A stretch of 64,000 nucleotides of DNA, taken from assembly GCA_029168955.1 (NCBI GenBank), contig JAPDOI010000976.1, positions 172,501 through 236,500 of the forward strand. Direction: 5' to 3'. The stretch is from Aplectana chamaeleonis (lineage: Eukaryota; Nematoda; Chromadorea; Rhabditida; Cosmocercidae). Every line of letters begins with the position of its first letter. The stretch's first letter is position 1. Under the pieces are notes generated by a model that was not told the DNA's origin, did no database searches, and was given only the letters and a program-made list of their open reading frames with translations. The position numbers and the translations under genes were made by a program. Positions 24,401-31,521 of this stretch are shown here, piece by piece.

Positions 24401-24727
24401 CAGAAAGTGTGCAGGACCCCAGTGGAAGTGTTCAGGACGTCATAGAAAGTGTGCAGGACCCCGGCGGTAGTGTGCAGGACGTCACAGAAAGTGTGCAGGA
24501 CCCGAATGGGAGTGTGCAGCACGTCACAGAAAGTGTGCAGGACCTGAATGGGAGTGTGCAGGACGTCACAGAAGGTGTGCAGGACCCCATTGGAAATGTG
24601 CAGGACTTTATCGAAAGCGTTCAGGACCCAAATGGGAGTGCGCAGGACGTCATAAAAAGTGTGCAGGACCTCAGTGGGAGTGTGCAGGACGTCATAGAAA
24701 GTGTGCAGGACCCGAATGGGAGTGTGC
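18497..24727. repeat. Array 1, 42-bp satellite (left part)
   Basis: About 148 tandem units of 42 bp. Each unit is a dimer of two related 21-mers: GTGCAGGACGTCATAGAAAGT and GTGCAGGACCCGAATGGGAGT. The 21-mers share the first nine bases and the terminal AGT. Variants at the middle bases (CCGAAT, CCCGGCGGG, CCCAGTGGA, CTCAGTGGG) combine into higher-order blocks. A diagnostic GGCGGTAGTGTG unit recurs at about 20311, 21990, 23585 and 24468, spaced near 40, 38 and 21 units. The left edge (18497-18560) is diverged. Because 42 is a multiple of three and the unit lacks stops, long open frames exist on both strands; I do not regard them as genes. The array is interrupted by a retrotransposon and resumes at 35425. 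Confidence 0.97.
24724..24727. other. Target-site duplication, left copy (GTGC)
   Basis: GTGC directly before the 5' LTR is repeated directly after the 3' LTR (35425-35428). Removing the element and one GTGC rejoins a regular array-1 unit (...GGGAGTGTGCAGCACTTCAC) that occurs intact elsewhere in the array, for example near 23835. Confidence 0.85.
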
Positions 24728-24971
24728 AACTTTGCGATTCTTTGCTCGCTCGCCGCTGTTGTTTATGGTAGGAGAGGTGATACGACGTTGTCGTCTATGT
24801 TATGAGAAGGCTTATCACCATTTCGTGAATCTATGCTTGCTCACCACCGTTGTTTATATTAGAAGAAATGATAGGACATTGTTGATTTTTATGTTGTGAG
24901 AAGGGTCTATTCTTTTGATTTCTATGTTATATTCTCTTGTTTTCTATGTTATGAGAAAGGCCTGTTTTTGG

Positions 24972-24978
24972 TATAAAA
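24972..24978 (+). promoter_or_regulatory. TATA box of the LTR promoter
   Basis: TATAAAA in a GGTATAAAAGCCGC context. A start site 25-30 bases downstream, near 25000, would be usual, which leaves an outron-like pyrimidine-rich stretch (25015-25065) before the SL1 sequence. The same box lies at 35195-35201 in the 3' LTR. Confidence 0.65.
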
Positions 24979-25108
24979 GCCGCTGCTTTCAATATGTAGC
25001 GCATATCTTCTGATTTGTTTCTTCTTTTGATCATTTCTCATTCTCGCAACGTTTCTTACTAGTTGCATTGGTTTCACAACGTACATTTGTTTCGATACTA
25101 TTCAATAA

Positions 25109-25130
25109 GGTTTAATTACCCAAGTTTGAG
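25109..25130 (+). promoter_or_regulatory. SL1 spliced-leader sequence embedded in the 5' LTR
   Basis: All 22 bases match the nematode SL1 exon (GGTTTAATTA...AAGTTTGAG), which is highly conserved across the phylum. The next bases are GCTGCTCGTG, not the GTAAAC-type donor that follows the leader in SL RNA genes, and no Sm-site-like sequence follows. So this is the exon alone, as found at the 5' end of trans-spliced mRNAs. It lies 137 bp downstream of the TATA box and 71 bp before the LTR end, in the part of an LTR where R and U5 are expected. Confidence 0.93.
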
Positions 25131-25201
25131 GCTGCTCGTGGTTGTGATATAAATCGTTATACGCTCCACTGTCTTGTAAGAACCACCGACTATCCGCTTT
25201 A

Positions 25202-25219
25202 TGGTGCATCAGTCACAAG
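25202..25219 (+). other. Primer binding site
   Basis: TGGTGCATCAGTCACAAG begins immediately after the LTR. TGG pairs with the CCA end of a tRNA. The first nine bases (TGGTGCATC) would suit the acceptor end of a glycine tRNA, but the remainder fits less well, so the tRNA identity is a guess. Confidence 0.7.
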
Positions 25220-25379
25220 GAGAATAGAAGAACAGAGGTACGATTTGGGCTCTACTTTTTTTGGATTCGCTGCGCTGTTGGAACTTCAATTTTCTTTATT
25301 TGTGGAAGCACTCGCTTTTTACTTTTGATTATTTTTGCGAAAATTTTTTCATCTTTTGGTGTCCTGTTCACTTCTACCC

Positions 25380-26294
25380 ATGTCCGGCCCCATTTCCCTC
25401 AAATCGCAGAAAGGGCTACTCACGAGGTACTGTAACAACTTGACTGCTATTATCACAACGTATGAGGGAGACGAATCATTGCGCAACGCATCATTAGAGG
25501 ATGAAAGCACTTCGCAACGAATCTTGGCAGTAGTATTGGAGCTTAAAGCTACATCTGAACTAGTTCGTAATAATCTCGCCTTATTTGTTGACTCGATAGA
25601 TTCTCTTGCGGATTCGCTCACTGAGGAGCAAGAGGCGCAAGCACTCAACTATATGGATAAAGCGCATATTGCGCTGGACCGTGCCGAGACACTGGCCATT
25701 CAAATTGAAGCCAGACGCCGGAGTGCATGGGAACACAGCCAACCACAAGGCACCAATTCGCGGACGCTCACACACCAAATGAGAGACCAAGGTCACTTGG
25801 AAATGAATACTCCAAAATTACCGGCTATCCCGATCCCGATTTTCGACGGTAAAATATGGGATTTCGTCAACTTTTGGACACTATTCAACGCTAACGTCCA
25901 TAGTCAACCTCTAACGAAGTTACAAAAGTTCAACTATTTGCTTCAATCGCTTCGAGGTGAAGCTAGAAATTTGGTAAGACGCTACGCGATTACAGAGGAG
26001 AATTACGAACCAGCCATTGACCTTTTGCAGAAAAAGTATGGAAATGACGCACGACTTATTAGCTGCCTGCAATCTCGCTTGGAAAGTCTCTCGGCAGAAA
26101 AACCGACGATTCAGGCACAGAGGAAGCTCATCGAAAGCGTGATTCCCATAGTGACACAACTCGCAAAATTAGGGGTCAATCTAGATGGTTCATATCAGGC
26201 ACAAAAACTGCTATCAAAGTTTGCGACAAGGATTCAGCGCAAAGTTCTGGAAAACGCATGGACCAGGAATTGGACGAGGGCCAATGGAAAATAG
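25380..26294 (+). CDS. gag: Gag, BEL/Pao type (DUF1759-like capsid)
   Basis: 304 codons from the ATG at 25380. An in-frame upstream ATG at 25335 exists, but its hydrophobic lead looks like leader sequence. The product would be the structural polyprotein that packages the element's RNA in cytoplasmic particles. The middle part (PKLPAIPIPIFDG, WDFVNFW, LQSLRGEARNLV, AIDLLQKKYGN) matches the conserved pattern of the gag-associated DUF1759 family of BEL/Pao elements. The nucleocapsid zinc knuckles are not in this frame; they lie just downstream in the pol frame. The frame stops at TAG 26292-26294, directly after GGA AAA. The pol frame (-1) overlaps this end, and a slip on the A4 run at 26288-26291 would continue into it. 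Whether that is programmed or a one-base loss cannot be told from sequence. Confidence 0.88.
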   Translation: MSGPISLKSQKGLLTRYCNNLTAIITTYEGDESLRNASLEDESTSQRILAVVLELKATSELVRNNLALFVDSIDSLADSLTEEQEAQALNYMDKAHIALDRAETLAIQIEARRRSAWEHSQPQGTNSRTLTHQMRDQGHLEMNTPKLPAIPIPIFDGKIWDFVNFWTLFNANVHSQPLTKLQKFNYLLQSLRGEARNLVRRYAITEENYEPAIDLLQKKYGNDARLISCLQSRLESLSAEKPTIQAQRKLIESVIPIVTQLAKLGVNLDGSYQAQKLLSKFATRIQRKVLENAWTRNWTRANGK

Positions 26295-29200
26295 AGACCA
26301 TCGTAAGCGACCTTGATACCTCCATCGCAACAGAAGAGCGCATTAATGAAATGGTGAAGCAAGACTCACCACCACCACCAACTCGCAGCGACACAGGGAA
26401 TACTTCCAGCTACAAATCGCAACGTAAATTATTCCCTTGCATGTTCTGCAACTCTTCAGATCACAAATCCGCTGCGTGCCCAAGGCTTCGCACAATTGCA
26501 GACCGGCGCAACTTCCTTCAGGACAATAGGAGGTGTCTCAATTGTGGAAGACAGGGACATTTAGTACGCGAGTGTACCAAAGAAGGGTGCAGACTCTGTA
26601 ACGGAAAGAAACACAATCACACGCTGTGCCCACAAAAAGTAGAATTGGGAAGGATGCCTCAATCACCAAACGCAACGTCTTGGCCAGCACGACCCAAGGT
26701 ACCAACACCTGCGCTGACCAGGCACTCAGCCACGACGCAACAGTTCTCTGGTAATGGAACTCAACGTCAACCTCCCAGGGTTTCACAGGCTCATCCCGTA
26801 CTAGTTCAGCATGAGAGCACATCTCCCGCGGATCACGTTCCGCAGTGTGACAGCAATACGAATGCAGAGACAACCATTCTTCATAGTTGGAAGAAACCAG
26901 TGCAGACAGCACTAAAGAACGTCCTGCTTTTGACCGGAAATGCGAGAATATGGGATTCTCGACATAAGGCTTGGAGGCAGGTTGAGGTCTTGTTCGACAC
27001 GGGCGCAGATCAATCATTCATCAGCCAAAACTTCGCGGAAGACGTCGGACTCGAATGTTCAGAGACGCAGGATCTGACCTTGTACACATTCGGTTCACAG
27101 CAACCCCTTCCGACGCAGTGTGGAATGACTTTCGTGGATCTGTGGGACCAGCAGGGGAACAAACACAATCTCCGCGTATACTCCACGCCGATTCTCACTG
27201 GAAAAGGGAAGACTACTTCTCTCAGTTCGGATGATTTGGATTTCATCGCGCACCACAATATACAGCTTTCTAAAACCGAGGCTGATATTGAAGAATCAAC
27301 ACCACAGATACTGTTGGGATGCGATCAGCTGTGGACCCTGCTCGAAGTTCCTTCCCCACGTTATAGGCTACCGTCTGGGCTACTACTCATCCCATCAAAA
27401 CTCGGATATTTACTGACGGGAAGCCAAAACGTTCCGCAAAATACTCAGGACGCCAACGCAAACACTGTTCACGCTACCATGGTAACTATGGTTCAAGCTA
27501 TCACGGCTGAGGACGACGACATACAGCGCTGGGATAAGTACTGGACCATGGATTCGGCGGGCGTTTGCGAATTCACAGGCACAAAAGACGCGGAAAAGTC
27601 TGCTGTCAACGAAAAGGTATCGCAGTTCTTTGACAACACAATCGAAAAACGTAATGACGGGTATTACGTACGTTTACCATACAAGGTAGGACACCCGCCA
27701 ATACCGTGCAATAAAGCCATAGCTTTAAAACGCCTCAAAAGTGTTTTTAGCACGCTGAAATCCAATCCGCAGCTCCTGAAAGACTACAATGAGACATTCA
27801 AAGGTCAACTGGACAAAGGTATCATTGAGGAGATTCCAAACGATAAACCTTTAGAAGGAGAGGTTCTCCACTACATTCCTCACCAGCCAGTTATCACACC
27901 GCAAAAACAAACCACGAAGCTCCGCATAGTGTTCGACGCTTCATCGCACTTTCGCAACTGTCCATCGCTTAATGACGTTCTTCATCAAGGACCTCTAATT
28001 CTGCCTGAACTGTACGCCATGTTGCTACGCTTCCGATTGTCTAGGTTCGTGATAACCTCTGATGTAGAAAAAGCTTTTCTACAGGTCCGTTTACACGAAC
28101 TAGATAGAGACGCAACTCGTTTTTTATGGGTACGAAACTTAGAGGATTCTCTCGACGAGAATAACATCGTCACGTATCGCTTCACAAGAGTGACGTTTGG
28201 ACTCAACGTCTCCCCTTTTCTCCTAGGAGCAACTATTCGGTATCACTTACGCAACGAAAGAACTGACGGTCAGTTGGAAGGTGAAATCCAAGACAACCTT
28301 TATGTGGACAATCTCATCCTAGCAGCCGAAACGAAGATTGACGCCACACACAAAGCCGCAGAATCCCGTCGCATTTTCGAGCAAATGGGTATGAATCTGC
28401 GAGAATTTCTCGCAAATGACCCGGAGGTAACTGAAGGATTACCAGAGAATGCGCAAGCGGCCGTAAAAATCCAAAAGGTTCTGGGAATTACATGGGACAG
28501 CACGTCGGATACACTCTACATCAGGTGCGATTTTCCCATAGTACCCGCCTTGACGAAACGCTTGGTCGCACGTCAAATCGCATCAATCTACGATCCTTTC
28601 GGATGGATGGTGCCACTTCTCACTAGGGCAAAACGCTTTCAGCAAGAACTGTGGAAGAAAAAATTTGCATGGGATACAATCCTACCGCAGAATCTGCAGA
28701 ACGAATGGAATGTTCTCACCACGAGCGTACATGGCTTCAAAAAGTCCTTCGATAGGAGATTCATCAGTAATCTCGCCGGAAGTAATCTGGCAGTATTCGC
28801 AGACGCAAGCGGGATCGCAATGTCAGCGTGTGCGTACATCTTCAATGGATATGAATCCACGCTAACTATGGCAAAGTGTAAGCTACCATCGATACAATCA
28901 CACACCACGATTCCGAAAATGGAAATGAATGCAATCACGCTCGCAACACGTCTGGCTTACTCCATTTTCAAAGCCATCAAGGACAGAATTGTCTCTTGTC
29001 ATCCCAATGATGAAAAATGGAATATCTATTTCTTTTCGGATTCTCAAATAGCACTCGCATGGCTTTCCTGCTCGCCCACGGACACTAGCCCTGGAGTCAT
29101 GGTTCACAATCGATTGAAGGAAATTCGACGTGTCATAGAAGCTCTTCAGTCTGAAGGGGTCGAATGCGAATTCAGATTTGTCCCGACCAATGAGAACCCA

Positions 29201-30937
29201 GCTGATGCGGGGACGCGCGGTCTTTCACGGCATCAACTAGCAGAACATACTTGGTGGAGCGGCCCGGCGTTCTTGCGCGAGCCGATCACAAACTGGACAA
29301 CACCAATACACCGAGTTAATATTGGAGAAAAACAGGACGACATCAAGGATATTGCAAATGTTTACGCATTGAGGGCTAACCCGATCTCCAACACTCCTTC
29401 TACACTGCTCGAATTGGAGCGATTCAGTTCACTGGATAAGGCAAAAAAGGTCACATCCTTAGTTTTGCTATTCATCAAAAAACTACTTCATCGACTGCCA
29501 CTGACGCGACAAAACACTATAATAGAGTATGTACCTGAGCTGAATGGATTTCCCGATTCTTTACAAGCACTGAATGCCAACGCCATGATCGCATCTCGCA
29601 GAGCGCTGATCAAAAATCATCAGAATGAGTACTTGACATCGGAGTATCGCAGATCGATGGAAAATACGCTACGCCTTTTCAGAGATGACTCGGGTATTTG
29701 GCGTTCCAAAGGTCGGATAGGGAACTCGTCCTTAGACATCGCATGTCACAACCCCATATTCATTTCTCCGAAGACAACGCTCGCTGCTCTCATCATCAGA
29801 GAGGCACATGGAACCTATCATCAAGGCATCGAGCACACAATCGCAACAATCCGCTCACAGTACTGGATTCCTAAACTACGTCAGCAAGTACGCCACGTTG
29901 TTAAGCATTGTGTCCATTGCCGCAGATTCAATGGCCTACCATACGCTTATCCGGAAACCAAGGATTTGCCGCACCGTCGTGTACTACGCTGCCGCACCTT
30001 CCAGCATGTTGGACTTGATTTCTTTGATCTGCCTCCAGTCATAGAGGAAAATGGGGAAAGAAAGATCTATGGATGCATTTTTACATGTACCGTGACCAGG
30101 CTAATACATTTGGAATTGGTACAAAGTATGTCTACTGTGGATTTTCTGAATGCCCTACGTCGATTTGTCGCAAGGAGAGGAGTCCCAGAGTCTATCACCA
30201 GCGATAATGCGCCAACATTCCTCCTCAGTGCAGAGATTTTGACTGCAGGCGCAACGACAGGGCCAATAAACGACGCAATCGCTCGTACCATCGCTCAAAA
30301 GGAAATTCAGTGGTACAATATCACACCGTACGCGCCTTGGCAAGGTGGGTTTTATGAACGCCTTGTAAAGTCTATCAAACTCGCATTATACAAATCGCTT
30401 AGAAGTAAATCGCATCGCTCACTTGACAATCTGGTAACTATTCTAACGGAAGTCGAAGCATGTTTGAATTCGAGGCCTCTCACCTACCAAGGAGAGACAC
30501 AGGAGGATCTCTGTTCAATACGCCCGATCGACTTCCTACAACGAGATCTGCTACTAACTTTGCCATACGATACTTCAAAGGCATCCAATGAAGAGGACCC
30601 AGAATACGTACCACCTGAAGCACAACGTTCGCTGGAAACAAGAAATGATGTAGAACACGCGCTTCATTCGTCGTGCAAGTTCACGGATCGGTTCTGGGAT
30701 CTTTGGCAAACCCATTATTTGACAAGCCTACGTGAATCACACAAGAAATTCATATCGAACAAACGTCATAGTCAACTCACGCCCAAAATTGGAGATGTGG
30801 TATTACTCAGTGACCCGATTGTTCCAAGAAATGCCTGGAAACTAGCACGCGTAATGACTTTCACAAAAGTTCCGATGATCAAGTTCGCGAGGTGGAACTC
30901 ATCACGTCTACGAAAAGAAAGATCAAACGACCAGTGA
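26258..30937 (+). CDS. pol: Pol polyprotein: zinc knuckles, protease, RT, RNase H, integrase
   Basis: 1559 codons from the first ATG in this frame, which is open for at least 100 nt further upstream, so translation probably enters from gag by a -1 step. Domains in order: three CX2CX4HX4C zinc knuckles (residues 61-74, 93-106, 111-124); aspartic protease with DTGA at 247-250; reverse transcriptase from about 550 with FDAS near 558 and YVDN at 682-685 (BEL/Pao often lacks the second Asp of YVDD); A17-type linker; RNase H with an FADAS motif near 849 and SDSQ further on; integrase with HHCC zinc binding (HX3H...CX2C, about 1190-1230); catalytic core D1254, D1316, E1367; and a C-terminal DUF5641-like segment. 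All catalytic residues are present. The frame loses its family-like sequence after ACA AAA at 30863-30868, where the family pattern continues in the -1 frame. Confidence 0.95.
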   Translation: MDQELDEGQWKIETIVSDLDTSIATEERINEMVKQDSPPPPTRSDTGNTSSYKSQRKLFPCMFCNSSDHKSAACPRLRTIADRRNFLQDNRRCLNCGRQGHLVRECTKEGCRLCNGKKHNHTLCPQKVELGRMPQSPNATSWPARPKVPTPALTRHSATTQQFSGNGTQRQPPRVSQAHPVLVQHESTSPADHVPQCDSNTNAETTILHSWKKPVQTALKNVLLLTGNARIWDSRHKAWRQVEVLFDTGADQSFISQNFAEDVGLECSETQDLTLYTFGSQQPLPTQCGMTFVDLWDQQGNKHNLRVYSTPILTGKGKTTSLSSDDLDFIAHHNIQLSKTEADIEESTPQILLGCDQLWTLLEVPSPRYRLPSGLLLIPSKLGYLLTGSQNVPQNTQDANANTVHATMVTMVQAITAEDDDIQRWDKYWTMDSAGVCEFTGTKDAEKSAVNEKVSQFFDNTIEKRNDGYYVRLPYKVGHPPIPCNKAIALKRLKSVFSTLKSNPQLLKDYNETFKGQLDKGIIEEIPNDKPLEGEVLHYIPHQPVITPQKQTTKLRIVFDASSHFRNCPSLNDVLHQGPLILPELYAMLLRFRLSRFVITSDVEKAFLQVRLHELDRDATRFLWVRNLEDSLDENNIVTYRFTRVTFGLNVSPFLLGATIRYHLRNERTDGQLEGEIQDNLYVDNLILAAETKIDATHKAAESRRIFEQMGMNLREFLANDPEVTEGLPENAQAAVKIQKVLGITWDSTSDTLYIRCDFPIVPALTKRLVARQIASIYDPFGWMVPLLTRAKRFQQELWKKKFAWDTILPQNLQNEWNVLTTSVHGFKKSFDRRFISNLAGSNLAVFADASGIAMSACAYIFNGYESTLTMAKCKLPSIQSHTTIPKMEMNAITLATRLAYSIFKAIKDRIVSCHPNDEKWNIYFFSDSQIALAWLSCSPTDTSPGVMVHNRLKEIRRVIEALQSEGVECEFRFVPTNENPADAGTRGLSRHQLAEHTWWSGPAFLREPITNWTTPIHRVNIGEKQDDIKDIANVYALRANPISNTPSTLLELERFSSLDKAKKVTSLVLLFIKKLLHRLPLTRQNTIIEYVPELNGFPDSLQALNANAMIASRRALIKNHQNEYLTSEYRRSMENTLRLFRDDSGIWRSKGRIGNSSLDIACHNPIFISPKTTLAALIIREAHGTYHQGIEHTIATIRSQYWIPKLRQQVRHVVKHCVHCRRFNGLPYAYPETKDLPHRRVLRCRTFQHVGLDFFDLPPVIEENGERKIYGCIFTCTVTRLIHLELVQSMSTVDFLNALRRFVARRGVPESITSDNAPTFLLSAEILTAGATTGPINDAIARTIAQKEIQWYNITPYAPWQGGFYERLVKSIKLALYKSLRSKSHRSLDNLVTILTEVEACLNSRPLTYQGETQEDLCSIRPIDFLQRDLLLTLPYDTSKASNEEDPEYVPPEAQRSLETRNDVEHALHSSCKFTDRFWDLWQTHYLTSLRESHKKFISNKRHSQLTPKIGDVVLLSDPIVPRNAWKLARVMTFTKVPMIKFARWNSSRLRKERSNDQ

Positions 30938-31521
30938 ATCTCGTGATACCCCTGGAAATCAACGACGATCCAATTTTTGTCGACGCAGCACATCAAGAAC
31001 CACAGGAGGAGCCGTCGATTACCGCCAAACCACGAGACACGCCTTCTTATAACCTTCGACCACGGAAGCCAATTAGCTATTCAGAGGATGCAGGGACGTG
31101 CAATACTATACGGAGTACGAATGTACCCTCGGGAAGCTGGTTCTTATTTCATGTAATGATTTTGTCTTTAGTCTCTACTTCCATCGCAACGCATGCAACA
31201 GAAATGAGTATGGCCTGCTCAAAATACGGGGTACGCATAGACGCCTTCACAAACGCCAGCTTTGAAATCTGTGCTGGAAATTACTGCAAATTATATACCG
31301 TCACAACGGGCATGCAAGTGAACACCTACATGGTCAAGTTCCCACCACATGTTACTCTACAAGAACATGTCGTCTTACTGAAATGGAATACACGTCAACA
31401 TCTCTCAATTATGGAGACAACATGTCCGGCTCTGAACTTCTGTGAGAACATAGACTGCAGTTTCTGTCTACCAGTCTTTTTCAATCCAGAATGCTGGCCA
31501 CGGGGAGCAATTTGCTTTTAG
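30892..31521 (+). CDS. Pol C-terminal tail and start of envelope, in a separate frame
   Basis: The frame is -1 relative to pol. The first 60 codons continue the DUF5641-like end of Pol (IKRPVNLVIPLEI) and end in the YNLRPRKP motif common just before the end of Pao-type pol or the start of env. After that comes a hydrophobic signal-anchor-like stretch (FLFHVMILSLVSTSIATHA) and a cysteine-rich ectodomain start with several Cys pairs. So this frame holds pieces of two products. The ATG at 30892 is probably not used. The frame ends at TAG 31519-31521, 31 nt after the next frame's ATG. Continuation into that frame again needs -1, at a T4 run (31516-31519). The element would need spliced or frameshifted expression, or this copy carries one-base losses. 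Confidence 0.75.
   Translation: MELITSTKRKIKRPVNLVIPLEINDDPIFVDAAHQEPQEEPSITAKPRDTPSYNLRPRKPISYSEDAGTCNTIRSTNVPSGSWFLFHVMILSLVSTSIATHATEMSMACSKYGVRIDAFTNASFEICAGNYCKLYTVTTGMQVNTYMVKFPPHVTLQEHVVLLKWNTRQHLSIMETTCPALNFCENIDCSFCLPVFFNPECWPRGAICF

Larger units (their letters stand above)
24728..25201 (+). repeat. 5' LTR, 474 bp
   Basis: Starts AACTTTGCGATTCTTTGC and ends ACTATCCGCTTTA. The 3' boundary is firm because TGG of the primer site follows directly. The 5' boundary is set by the target duplication. The ends are not the usual TG...CA. It holds a TATAAAA box at 24972 and the SL1 sequence at 25109-25130. Confidence 0.93.

Noticed and set aside
18500..24770. Very long open frames through array 1 on both strands (up to 558 codons)
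   Set aside because: The 42-bp period is divisible by three and stop-free, so frames arise automatically. They break at a deletion copied with each block, and both strands are equally open.
25109..25201. An SL RNA gene inside the LTR
   Set aside because: No GT donor after the leader, no Sm-binding site and no snRNA-like promoter; only the exon is present.
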